Shown here one piece after another: positions 10,508 to 21,193 of a stretch of 64,000 bases of DNA. The notes below the pieces were generated by a model. The model was given only the letters and a program-made list of their open reading frames with translations, was not told the origin of the DNA and made no database searches. Position 1 is the stretch's first letter. Every line of letters starts with the position of its first letter. The DNA comes from Ampelomyces quisqualis (Eukaryota; Ascomycota; Dothideomycetes; Pleosporales; Phaeosphaeriaceae). A program made the translations under genes and the position numbers. The stretch is taken from the NCBI GenBank assembly GCA_018398575.1, contig JAGTXZ010000011.1, positions 2,790,001 to 2,854,000 of the forward strand, given 5' to 3'.

Positions 10508-12329
10508 TCACAACTTTACCGGCCTATCCAGCCCATACTCCCTGGCCATCTTCTCGCTAATCTTCCGCCCCACGAGATAGGCCGTCGCCTGCGTGTGATT
10601 ACTCGTCGTCAACGGACACACGCTCAGATCCGCCACCCTCAGCCCCTGCACCCCAAACACCTTCCCATCTTGATCCACACACGCATCCTGCTCGCCCTCT
10701 TTACCCATCCTGACCGTTCCGTTCGCATGCCACACGGTGCCCGCATGATCCTTGGCAAACGCATCCACGTCCTCGTCAGACAGCGACGCCGGGCCTGACA
10801 ACGTCTTGCGCACCGACGGCTTGATGCCAGGATTCTCAAACATCTTCGTCCACGTGTTGCGGATTGCTTCGCGGAACACGACGCGGTCGTATGGGTGCGT
10901 GAGGTAATTGAGCTGGATGACGGGGTGGTCCGCGGCGTTTTTCGACTGCAGCGTCACGCTGCCTTGGCTCTGCGGGTGCATTAGGAACGCAATACTCGTC
11001 AAGTAACTATTTCCCGGCGTGACTTGCGAGCCCGGCGGCCAGAGCGGGCCATTGCTGATGAACTCGTACGCGGGGATTGTGTCGCGACTGAGAAACTCTT
11101 GGGCGTCGGCGGGTAGCTGGCTATACTCGGCTAGGTTTTCGAGGCCGGGGAGCTTGAGGAATCCGCCCCATAGAACGCTTTGTTGGAGCGCAAAGGCGCC
11201 GGATTGGTCTTGGTTCCACACTTCTTGCGCTGAGGCGACGAGGGCTTCGTTGCTTTCAAACGTGTACCGCTCGTTGATGGAGCCGTCGACTTCCACGCAC
11301 ATGAATGCTAGGATGTGGTCTGAGAGATGTTTGCCTACGCCAGGAAGATCCTTCTTGACTTCGATTCCGAGGGCCTCAAGCTCAGCTTTTGGACCAATGC
11401 CATTGAGTAAAAGAAGTTTCGGTGTATCCAGCGCTCCACCACATAGTATGACCTCTTTGCTTGCCGAAGCTGTATGAGGATTAGTAAGTGAAACACCTCA
11501 AGCCGGAATCGTGAATCCTACCTTCCCTTCCATCCTCAGTTAAAACACCCACAACTCTCTCCCGCTCAAACACCAACCTCTCCGCCCTCGCCCCTGTCCA
11601 AACCTCCAGATTACTCGGCTTATCCTGCAAATGCGCAACCGCACTCGTGCTCCTCCCCATCTTACTATAACTATACGGAAACACACTGATGCCCATGGGA
11701 TCCCCCGAATTCGGATCCAAGTTAATTTCCTCGCCCGCCGCAACCAACGCTTCCATCTGCGGCACAACCCCGCGTTCAAGTCGAGGCGGCAAGCCCACTT
11801 TCAGCGCACCACTCGTGCCATGCCGCGAGCCGCCCGGGTTCGCCAGGTGAGCGTACGCGGACGACGCAGACAAATCATACGTCTCCATCGCATGGAAACT
11901 CTCCCTCACGCTCCCCCACTTCCACGCTTCGTCCCCGACCATCTCGCCCCACCGATTGTAGTCCTCCCTGCTGCCGTACAGGTACACGCCAAAGTTCACT
12001 ATCGAACTCCCCCCTAGCCCTTTGCCGCGGTTGTACGCGATTCGTCGCCCGTTGAGCGCGCGCTCCGGCGCAGATATGTACCCGTAATCGAGGTCGGGGC
12101 GCAGCGCGGCGGCGTGGAACCGGTGGAAGGGGGCATGGAGGTAGGCGCCAGAGGGTTGGGTGCCAGCTTCGAGGAGGAGGACAGAGGGTTTGGAAGGGGT
12201 GTGGGAGAGGGCGTGGGCGAGGAGACAGCCTGCTGTTCCAGCTTTATTGTGTTAGGTATTCGGTGTGTGTGTGGGGGAGCGTAGCTAACCTCCGATAATA
12301 ATGAAGTCGTACGCAGGTGGTGGTGCCAT
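10508..12329 (-). CDS. GMC-family FAD oxidoreductase
   Basis: Three exons: 12329-12290, 12241-11522 and 11469-10508, encoding 573 residues. Intron 1 (GTTAGC...CCTAACAC...AAAG) splits the dinucleotide-binding motif: joining gives FIIIGAGTAGC at residues 9-19. Intron 2 (GTAGGA...ACTAAT...CAG) joins TEDGRE to ASASKEV. GMC signatures include GKGLGGSS near residue 90, the second signature CGGALDTPKLLLLNGIG, and the active-site pair WHANGTVRMG (His about 501) and SNHTQ (His about 545). There is no signal peptide, so unlike secreted glucose or aryl-alcohol oxidases it is probably intracellular. Choline dehydrogenase-like or secondary-metabolite alcohol oxidation would fit; the substrate is unknown. 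A short upstream ATG at about 12358 is out of frame and could be a uORF. Confidence 0.9.
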
Positions 12330-13322
12330 GTTGTACTCGACGATGGTGTTCTTTGCATCCATCAACTCGAACCGGGTATCAAGGCATTTTATATCCGTAC
12401 TTTACACCAATCGTCTAGATAGGATTCGCCGACACGCGCCACAATTCCGCATGCATGGTGTTGCTGCCGATCGGATGCAAAGGTACGCTAGCAACATCAG
12501 GTGGGGTTGATCGTCCCGCGGTGAGGGGTCCTAACACTGCTTCCTGGCGCATACGAGCAAAAATCGCACCAGTTACTGTGCAACGAGAAGCTGAATCGAC
12601 TTGACCGATCTCAGATCAGAGCTAATGAGAGTCTGCTCTGAGGTCCTGTCGTATACATCTCTGTGCCCTCCACCTCTTCCACGCTCCTATACACTCAAAT
12701 CACGTAGATGGACATCATCAGGCTTGTGCATGGAGTGTATTGTTCCATCTACAGTAACGGAAAGAGACACGTTTTGATTTTCTGATTTATGCAAAACCGT
12801 TCAAAGAATTTGTTAGGTCGTTCTTCTTTCGCTACACTCCAACGTTAGCGAGATGGCTGAGCGGACGAGAGAAGTTGTTTTCAACGTTCCTAGCTCGTAC
12901 TCCGTAGGTAAAGGAGCATAAGCAGACAGTAGAATGCTATCGTAGTTCCATCTTGATGTTTGCAACGGGCGTCCAGTGTATTGTTGGGCGGTACCAGTCG
13001 TCCTTGAAGCATCAGCGACGGAGCAGAAAAGTCCTTTATGGCTTTCTAGAGACTCTCTGCTAGTCTAGCGCAGAGCACGTTGATAAATGCGTTGAGGGTT
13101 AGGCTTTCCAAAGACGTCCAGATATTCGCACGACATGTTAGCAATGGTCGCGAACGTGACGCGTCGCGCTCACGGCCCTACCGTAATGAACTAAGCCAAG
13201 AACATCTAGCGTCTTTTTCTGACACAAATTCACTTTAACAAACCTGGTCCACATCCTCCCACCCGGCCACCCGCCCGAAATCTTCGCATCATTGTTTTCA
13301 CGCTTTGGAAGGACAGTGCACG
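12330..13322. other. Divergent intergenic region
   Basis: About 1 kb between the GMC gene (-) and the unknown 828-residue gene (+), so it carries both promoters. It holds one copy of the recurrent 9-mer TACTCCGTA at 12898-12906 and a tRNA A-box look-alike at 12854-12864 without a B box. No convincing gene is present. Confidence 0.6.
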
Positions 13323-15809
13323 ATGAAGGCCATACACCACTATCCATCGGCTCTCGGCACTGCCGAGGAGATGATAGCCAGATCGGAAGGATATGTGAAA
13401 ACTAATAAACGCAGGCAGGCAGGACCATGCGAGTGCCCAGATTGTCAAAACAGCTTCTTCATGATGCACGAGCAACAGATCGACCGATACGCCTACAACC
13501 AAGTTCTTACCAACGCTCAAGCGAAAAGCATCCTCGCTGGCTACATGGAGGATATTTCCACAAGCCAGAGATACCTCGTTGAGTCAACAGAGCGGTACGG
13601 CGATCGCATCCTGACTCGTTGGCGGAAGCTCACCCAGAGCAAGCGAACAACAATCCTGCAGACTGCCGAGCCGAATATCCCTTTACACAAAGGGTTTATT
13701 ATTGACACTGAATCTGCTGGGGCAACATGGGAAACACAACGCACATACAGAAAGTACCACCTTCTGCCGTACCTGGATGTCGACACGCTGGTGCGAAATC
13801 CAGCAGTCCTTCTGAATCTCATTCACATACGAGCCAGTAACTCGCCAGTGGACTGGGTGTCTTTCGACAACGAACAGCTCAGAACGGCCTGGTCCACAGG
13901 CCTTTTCGACGCAGACTTTAATCCAGGTGCCGTGATCATGTATGGCTCACATTACGGCACTTGGACTCCGTGGGAGGAGAAGGCGGCTCATCGTGCTGAT
14001 GTTCTCGGATTCCCGCGCGGCAGAATCGTGATCGAAGCTCAAGCGACACTGATGAAGTTTTTACAAACGGTCGTACAGCTTCTGCTTGCTGGCTCGACCG
14101 AAGAAGAAGCACCCTCAAGTGTCAAGTGGCAACAATTCTTGGCAGGAGGGCTAAAGACCATTGGTGAGGCGGCTACATGGTCGACATTTGTATACCGCCC
14201 ATTCGCTGCACCGCCGCGATTCGAGCCTGATGCCCTGCTTGCCATTGTCAGAGCCCGACGTGATGCCACTGGAGATCATGTTTGGCTGATGCAGACCGAA
14301 CCATCATACTTCAAGCGGTACATACGTAAACTCCGTCAGACGCAGGTTGTTGAGTTGAGCAATGACAAACACGCCAGCGCCACATCCGTATACTCACAAA
14401 TAACACATGGCGTCCAGGTGCACTGGCTGTGGCGCGATATAGTTGGTGAGTTCGAAAACCTTCAGGCTGCTTATCAGCGATACAGAGATTCCATCAGACC
14501 CGGGGCTCCGTTGCCACCAAAAGTCGAACGTGTGCTCGGTGCTATCGAGTTAGTGTTGGTCAACACAATCCACGATCGCTCGCGACATCTTCAAGCAGTC
14601 ATCACTGATCGACCAGGCTTCCGACACATGTACGACTTTGGCGGAATCTCACGTGTTGCCGAGCGCGATGAGGAATTCTATGAGGTCCAAATGGCGCTCA
14701 AGAAGAAGTTCACCGAAACATCCGGAAGGTTTTTGGCTTATCGCGAGGAAAGGATATGGTTCATCTTGGTTCAGTTACTGGGTGCCCCGGATGAGGAGAA
14801 GAGATATCGCTACGCTATGCTCTTGGACATGCTAGACGAACACCTTGGAGCTTCCTCTCCGGCTGAACGTGGCCGCTTGGACGAGGTACTATACGATATT
14901 GTATCTGATTATGTAACACTCGTCGAATTGCTATGGGCTATTCGCACTCATATGCCATTGTACGCAAGTCGCACTATCGACGAATGCGCGCAGACCGAGA
15001 AAAGTCTCTTCTGGAGACAGACCAAGCGCAGACATGACAAAAAACATGTCAGTTCGGAAAAGGCCGTCGAAGCTTTGCGAAGGTTTCAAAACTCGGCGCC
15101 GCCAAGCGGGCAACGGAATCGTCAGTGGCTTGATCAATTCGAAGCCCTACACAGCACGTCGCAGGAGTTCTGGAAGGCTACGGCGGCGGTATACGAACAG
15201 ATCTACCGTAACCTTCTGCCAGGTGTAAATTTTGAGCAGAACATGGGGTTTCTGTTCGCCTGGCGGGACAAGCAATACACAGGACGCCTCGAGGCCAAAC
15301 GTAAGCAGATTCAGACTGACATGCAGAAGCCGCAGGCTCCAAAGAGCGAAGATGTCTTTCTACCGCTGCCACCAGCAATCGAACAAAAGGTGAAGCTAAG
15401 CGCTGTACCACCCAAGTCCAAGATCAAAACACGGGGCGAAGTCAAGGCCGAAGACGACCCACCAGTCGAGCAACTAGCAGCGGAGCTTGAAGCCACCCAG
15501 ATCACCATTCACGTCTCGAAACGGTCATATGCGACGTTCCGATACATGTTTCCCGTCACGCCCGAAGAGCGGCAAAAAAGTATCGACTGGAACACTTTTG
15601 TGGATAGCATGACCGACGCAGGCTTTGCAGCAAGTAACGGCGGAGGATCAATCGTGACGTTTGAGAACACCATTGGCGGAGGCAAGATCATCTTCCACCG
15701 ACCTCACCCTGAGCCCACTGTTGATCCTATCATGCTGCAGTCGATGGGCAATCGGTTGAATAGGTGGTTCGGCTGGACGCGGGAGACTTTTGCATTGGCT
15801 AAGAAGTGA
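13323..15809 (+). CDS. Large protein of unknown function
   Basis: A single-exon 828-residue gene starting at the ATG at 13323; the in-frame sequence upstream has only a non-ATG opening. I do not recognise a domain. Visible features are an N-terminal CECPDC cysteine cluster around residues 37-42 that could bind metal, a Trp/Tyr/Arg-rich, mostly helical body with no membrane segment or signal peptide, and a Lys/Pro/Glu-rich stretch around residues 660-720 that is likely disordered, followed by a compact C-terminal segment ending near a WFGWTRETF stretch. Codon use and composition match the neighbouring genes and there are no interruptions, so it is surely a functional gene. A nuclear or cytosolic role is a guess only. 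Confidence 0.75.
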   Translation: MKAIHHYPSALGTAEEMIARSEGYVKTNKRRQAGPCECPDCQNSFFMMHEQQIDRYAYNQVLTNAQAKSILAGYMEDISTSQRYLVESTERYGDRILTRWRKLTQSKRTTILQTAEPNIPLHKGFIIDTESAGATWETQRTYRKYHLLPYLDVDTLVRNPAVLLNLIHIRASNSPVDWVSFDNEQLRTAWSTGLFDADFNPGAVIMYGSHYGTWTPWEEKAAHRADVLGFPRGRIVIEAQATLMKFLQTVVQLLLAGSTEEEAPSSVKWQQFLAGGLKTIGEAATWSTFVYRPFAAPPRFEPDALLAIVRARRDATGDHVWLMQTEPSYFKRYIRKLRQTQVVELSNDKHASATSVYSQITHGVQVHWLWRDIVGEFENLQAAYQRYRDSIRPGAPLPPKVERVLGAIELVLVNTIHDRSRHLQAVITDRPGFRHMYDFGGISRVAERDEEFYEVQMALKKKFTETSGRFLAYREERIWFILVQLLGAPDEEKRYRYAMLLDMLDEHLGASSPAERGRLDEVLYDIVSDYVTLVELLWAIRTHMPLYASRTIDECAQTEKSLFWRQTKRRHDKKHVSSEKAVEALRRFQNSAPPSGQRNRQWLDQFEALHSTSQEFWKATAAVYEQIYRNLLPGVNFEQNMGFLFAWRDKQYTGRLEAKRKQIQTDMQKPQAPKSEDVFLPLPPAIEQKVKLSAVPPKSKIKTRGEVKAEDDPPVEQLAAELEATQITIHVSKRSYATFRYMFPVTPEERQKSIDWNTFVDSMTDAGFAASNGGGSIVTFENTIGGGKIIFHRPHPEPTVDPIMLQSMGNRLNRWFGWTRETFALAKK

Positions 15810-17159
15810 GTTATCTCAATATTGGCCGCAGGTGAAGCTGTTGAATCTCGGTCGCTCCATAATACACGTCCAATGCTCGTCTACCTCGTCAAGTTCACGA
15901 TAAAACTTCTACCACTACTACGCGCTCGAGTCAACACCTATCCTCGTCGCTGCATGTGTGTCGTCAGTCTCGCTCAGCTTATGCACGCTTCTTGCGCAAA
16001 CACGCACATGGCCCCGGGATGTGGAAAACAAATCACCCCGCAACGATTCAGCAGATGCATTCTTTCTACATAGGGAGTATCCGCAGTGTCAGAGCAGCTA
16101 ACAATAGCGGCGCCGTGCGATAGTCATGCTGTATAATCTCATGCTCGCGGGTGCGATGGCATGTTTAAAGCAGTTTGTGTGTGCAGTTTTAAGAGACAAA
16201 GAAGAAGCGTAGGGGAAGAAGATTGGGCAACGGGATGGAAAAGTACCTTCAACGAGATCAAGGCGATTGAGAAATAAATTCTTGCCACGCCCGTCTTGCT
16301 CGTGTATACAAAGGACTGGGCTCTACTCGCGCCGGTGGGGAAAAGGTCGCTGCGTATTACCGCCTCCTTCAGCATACAACGGAAAGTACAGGGATTTGAA
16401 AGCCTGTTCTGAGCCCTTACCTAGCTAAAGCCTAAGAGAACCTGACACGGCGATTACAGGTCACACCCTAGCCAATATCAAAACTATCCACACGCTCCAA
16501 ATGAGGCAGCTCATGAGGCAGTATGTAGACATTGTCAGCACTGCTTTGAGTGTTACAAAGAAGTCTTGTCAAGCTATTGTAGTCTCCACAACACACTTTA
16601 GCGTTCCTTTCCACAACAGCCAACTCTTAAAAAATCCCACAATCTGCATCCTAGTAGGAAAAGGAACTCTCTTACAAAAAGAAAAAATAAGATCACACCC
16701 TTATCCAGGCGTAAATTCTCAGCTTGACAAAGTCACAAAAGACAAATCGTGGACGGGTAACAAGTGACGTTGATTCAAGCAAGAAGTTTTATAATAGCGC
16801 ACGATTCCTTTTTAGGCAGAAAACTGGCTTGTTCAGCATACCTACAATACTCTGGTTCATTTTTCCGTCGAGTGCGAAAATCCGCGTTATGTTGTGGCAT
16901 GCGGTGTGAGCTAGGTGCGCAGTCTACAAGCGGAATCGATAGGGGTGTGCGCGACTCCTGGCGAAGACAAGGACGATGGGGATTCTGATATAGTGAGTTC
17001 TGCAATGTGTGCATTCGTTAGCTTGTTGATGGTGCGAAATTGGTCGCGAGTAGAGACATGTGCCCGCGGACTTGAAGGCGCACAGACAGGATGAAATACG
17101 AAAGCAGTACCCAGAATCGCTCTTCTATGGTGCTGCCTCGAGACCAAAAAGCCCCGCCC
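15810..17159. other. Gene-poor intergenic region
   Basis: About 1.35 kb between the unknown 828-residue gene and the 3' end of the HET gene (convergent). It is richer in A and T than the flanking genes, mainly over 16400-16900. Only short open frames without family resemblance are seen. I find no RNA gene, repeat or transposon end here. Confidence 0.6.
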
Positions 17160-19239
17160 CTAAACCAACGAGATTTCCTTCCAAGCTCTCGCCCACGGCC
17201 TGTACCAAGTGCAAGCTAAGCCTTCACCATTCATCTGTCCGTGAACTGTACATCGCGCCACGTCAGCCTAATGCTCACGAGAAAGAAAAGAATGGGTTGG
17301 AAGACTTACGGTACGCTTCGCCCACGACAGCAAACGCGTTGTGAGTAGCGCGGAGCACAATGGGGAAATTGCAGCCTGAGATAAGAACCACGACGTCAGC
17401 TGGCTGCGCGTTGAGCGGGCCGATTCCAAAGCGTCCGTCGTGTGTGACGAAGAGTCGACGGCGTTGCATGACGTTGCGTATAATGGATGCCCAGTTGTCA
17501 TCTGGGATTTTGCCGCCGCCGGTGAGCGTCGCGAGGAGTGTGGATGTGTCCTTTGCGGCATCGCTTTGTGACCGCACGTCAGCCTCGTGTTGCCGCGTAC
17601 TCGCGGGCACGAATTTTGATTCGAGGATAAAGTCCAAAACTTGGTTTAAGAAGTCGTCGTCCTGTATTTCTGCGATATCTGCTTCGCACACCTCGGCAAT
17701 GATGTCTATTTTCTGGCTCCGCACTGTGAGGACGCTTAGATCGTTGCTGAAAGATACGAGGGGCTTGGAGTTGCCGGCAGCACGGTAGCCGTGTCCCTCG
17801 AGGACTGCGGAGCTCATGGAGCCCCCGTAGAGTAGCTTGAGCATCAGGTGTCGATTGACTAATAACGTTGGCTTCTTAGTGAAGGCTTCACCGCGCCAGT
17901 CCGGCACCCAGGTTGGCAAGCCATCGTTCAGGTCGGTACCGCTCCCAGCGAGCAAAATGTCCATCTGACCGTACTTGGTTATGATGTCGCGTGCAGCCTC
18001 TCGGTACACTTGTTCAGTTGACTTGGTATAGTCTGGTTTCATCGAGACGTGCTCGTGCTCGCCTGCCAAAGATAACATGGCAAAGACCTTGTCTCTCGGA
18101 TCGGTTGACGCGCGATCCCAGGTTGTCACGAGCAGTGTGGACAAGGCGCGGCCATTCGCTCGTTCCTTGGCAAGATGGATGGCTAATGTGTACCGCCGTC
18201 GAAGTGCTGCCCACTGCTGCTCTCTTTGCGTCCCCCTGACGGAATCCCCCATTTCGTCCCACGCTTCGGAATAACTCATGGCTTGCTGAAAGGTGGTCCA
18301 TTTCATCGTCGTACTGCCGCACTGAACCAGGACCCTTGATGCACTCCATACCTCCTGTACGACCCATGTCCGGCTCCACCATGGACGGTCGAGAAGCTCA
18401 TCCAAGGCCCGCCAGTGTGGAAGCCAGGCGTCCGAAAAGTACTCTCTGTGAGTGGTTCGTTCACCGAACCCCGTGACGACAAAGTCGTTTCTGGTAGCTC
18501 TCGCGGCGGCGACTGCTTTGTGGTACCTGAGAAAAAAAATCCGGTCAAGGAGCCACGCCAACAATTTCAAAGGTGAGATGAGAAACTGCAATAAATAGTG
18601 AGTAAGTCTCTTCCAGAAGGCTGAACCTTTGCGCCGGTTCAGACCGTTGTTGTTTGCCTTGGAGGAAGATCTTTTGTGAGTTGACCGTTCTCTCTTTTCA
18701 TCCTCATCAGGTCCAGATTCAGAGCTCGAATCACTGTTCAATTGGCCAAATCTTCTTCGGTGCGAACTTCTCTCCGCTGCGCCCATCATCTTCAAGAATC
18801 TCATGGCTTGCTCGCTCGACTCAGTCGCTGGGCCGAGCCACACAACCACACGTGTCGCATTCTTATAGATTGTCCTCATCATAGCGACTTGTTGGCTTCG
18901 CTCCTCGATATCAGCCTGGCAAATGCTGATAGCATCGATCCACATCTTGCGCTCTCGCCGCGCACAACGAAGATGCTCGATGGCGGAATGCAGCGTGGAG
19001 CTAACCAGGAACGCCGAGTTGTTCAGCGTTAGGGCTCGGCCAGGGCCCACGGGCCCCCAAGCATACGACAAACATTCGTAGGACAGATTTGTATTCAAGT
19101 CGACATGTTCGAGCTGAAGTTGCAGATGCGATCCTCGCTCACCGGGGAGGATAGTAACAAGGCGGATGTGACCTGGTCCGGGCAGAGGTTGATAGTGAAA
19201 TTGCGCCAGCACCATGGCTGGGTGGTTCCAGGTGGACAT
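17160..19239 (-). CDS. HET-domain (heterokaryon incompatibility) protein
   Basis: Two exons: 19239-17310 and 17245-17160, encoding 671 residues. The intron 17309-17246 has GTAAGT, a GCTGAC branch site and ACAG; splicing adds the typical HET C-terminal LHGQMNGEG after GEAY, which reading-through would lose. The HET signature is clear: YECLSYAWG near residue 54, then WIDAISICQADIEERSQQV and IYKNATRVVVWLGP, with RPWWSRTWVVQEV closing the domain. Between these blocks sits an insertion that is charged and disordered (about residues 160-215) followed by a hydrophobic segment around 220-245 that could sit in a membrane. HET domains trigger cell death after fusion of unlike strains, or act in immunity-like pathways; partners often lie nearby but none is evident. 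It is the last gene before the repeat block, about 0.75 kb from it. Confidence 0.93.
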
Positions 19240-19970
19240 TGGTGGTGATTTGGCTTAGCAGCGGCCAAGGGTCTGCGGTATGTATAAATAACAGGTCATC
19301 AAGCTGTTAGAGGCGCTATATATTTTTGTCTGATGTGTTGGAGGTGACTTCATGGCCTGTGGGCCATGTAAGCGCCAGGTCGTGTTTCATCCAGGCGCAC
19401 TAAACCTACCGTAGCTCGGGTGTCCATGTCTGTGAACTTGCATATTGCGAGGAGCAACTTTGACTGGGACTATGCGTGGGTCCGAACATATAGAGAGGGT
19501 TGTAGGCCTGATGTGAGGTATGGATGGAATCGAATGAAAAGAGCACTAGTCTCGGCATATCGGGATCGGCCGAGGAAAGCTTCATTTTCCGTGCAGTGGT
19601 CCGTGGGCGATGCATGGTTGCTGAGTAGAGATGGTGTTGTATACATACCCATACCGTATATACCAGATCGTTTCCATACAATAGCTCGTGTACATATACC
19701 GGAAGCTGCATATCCAAGGTGGCGCACGGGCTGTTTTTTGCCCTGTTTTGCAGCTTTTGTGACCGCAATCATGTCGCGTTTGTTGGTTATCAACGCCCAC
19801 AAGTTACGACGCTTACAGCCCGTATCTTTTCTTGGCGTTAAGGTCTCTGAGTCCGTAATAGCGCCTGTGCCTGATCCGAAATGGGACGACGTGCTGCGCA
19901 CCCAGCTGTTTTGCAGAGGATGAGGGGGTGAGATTCTGGCGATGCCAGGTAATTGGCCAAGGGTAAAATG
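19240..19970. other. HET upstream region up to the AT-rich boundary
   Basis: This stretch holds the HET promoter (with an AT-rich ATGTATAAATAAC at about 19278-19290) and the doubtful ORF. Composition changes abruptly at about 19965-19975, after which TAA/TAG triplets occur in every frame. Confidence 0.6.
19426..19923 (+). CDS. Doubtful small ORF beside the repeat block
   Basis: An open frame of 165 residues starting at the ATG at 19426. It resembles no family I know. It has no signal peptide but a hydrophobic stretch with a CFLPCFAAF core near residue 105. A 143-codon frame is also open on the opposite strand over the same DNA, which weakens the case. It ends about 45 bp before composition drops to AT-rich. 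It could be a real orphan gene, the divergent partner of the HET gene, or chance. Confidence 0.2.
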   Translation: MSVNLHIARSNFDWDYAWVRTYREGCRPDVRYGWNRMKRALVSAYRDRPRKASFSVQWSVGDAWLLSRDGVVYIPIPYIPDRFHTIARVHIPEAAYPRWRTGCFLPCFAAFVTAIMSRLLVINAHKLRRLQPVSFLGVKVSESVIAPVPDPKWDDVLRTQLFCRG

Positions 19971-21007
19971 TTTAAATATTAATTAGTAAGTAGAGAAAAT
20001 TAACAAAGTAATTAAGACTAATAGAGAATATTAAGTAAAAATTACCTTTATATATATTTAGTAATATTGTAGATTTATAATTAGTAATACTCTATATTTA
20101 TTTTTAGTTATAATTTATTTTTATTTTTAGTTATAATATATATTTATTTTTAGTTATAATTTAAATTTATTTTTAGTTATACTTAATTTCTATATTTTGT
20201 TATACTTTATATTTATATTTAATAATACTAAATAGTTTAATAAACTATAAGTCTTAGTCTCTTAGAGATATATACACTTAAGTATAATATATAAATAAAA
20301 TATATATAATTTAAGTAAAGTTCTAAAGTTAATCTATATATAGAAAAGAACTAAAAGAATTAATAAATTACCTATACTTAGTTATTTTATATAAGTTTAT
20401 ATTATTTTAAAACTAGTCTCTATTTATATAGAATAAGTCTAAATTCTTTTAGAATAAGTCTAAATTCTTTTAGAATAAGTTTATATTCTTTTAGAATAAG
20501 TTAATATTCTTTTAAAGTAAGTCTATATTCTTTTATAATTTTTAAAAAAGTTATATTCTTTTAGAATTTCTAAAAAGTTAACATTTATTTAGAATTAAGT
20601 TATATTCTTCTAGAATACGTCTATGTTATTACTTTTAAATAAGGTTTTTTTAGTTAGTTTTAAAGATAAAATTTAAAATAAGTTTAGTTAACTTACGCCT
20701 TTATTAAAGTAGCCTACTAGTAGATAGTACTTAGTAAGCTAACTAGATAATTTATAAAAGTTACTCTACTTCTTATTTTTTTTTCTACTATTAGTATCTA
20801 GATAGCTATTTAATAGTTTTAATAGAGTTACTAAATCTAGTAGAATAGCTACTTTTTATTTTATTATAATAGCTACTTTTAAGCTAGTAAATAAATTCTC
20901 TCTACTTTTAAATCTAGTAGTGTTAAGACTTAATAATCTATTATAGTATTATAGGCCTATATAGCTATTTTCTAATAGTCTAAAGATTACTTAATTTAGA
21001 CTAGTAT
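19971..21007. other. AT-rich decayed flank left of element 1
   Basis: Very AT-rich DNA with no coding capacity. It contains several copies of a TTATTTTTAGTTATAAT-like word at 20095-20185 and a 21-bp tandem repeat at 20431-20535. It is probably an older, heavily mutated repeat into which element 1 inserted. Confidence 0.7.
20431..20535. repeat. 21-bp tandem repeat, five copies
   Basis: Five consecutive units based on GAATAAGTCTAAATTCTTTT plus A at 20431, 20452, 20473, 20494 and 20515. Later units carry point changes such as TCTAAA to TTTATA. It lies inside the AT-rich block and has no evident function. Confidence 0.85.
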
Positions 21008-21193
21008 TGTAGTAAAGTAACATAGGAAGTAAGTCTAAAGGACGCTTAGGGCACAGCTAAGGGCATAGACAAGATACAATAGCTAAAGGGCTATTAGAAG
21101 ACAGAACAACCTACAACACACATACCTAATAATAATATATTTAATTATATATTAAATCTAATAGGCCTTAGAGGTAAACAACGCTCTACTACA
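21008..21193 (+). repeat. 5' LTR of element 1
   Basis: 186 bp, TGTAGTAAAG...CTCTACTACA. It differs from the 3' copy at six positions by my reading, all transitions. Confidence 0.93.

Noticed and set aside
12854..12864. TGGCTGAGCGG, a perfect tRNA A-box match
   Set aside because: No B box or T-arm follows within 150 bp and no acceptor stem can be formed.
19470..19901. 143-codon ORF on the minus strand opposite the doubtful ORF
   Set aside because: No family resemblance, no clear promoter, and both strands are open; at most one could be real.
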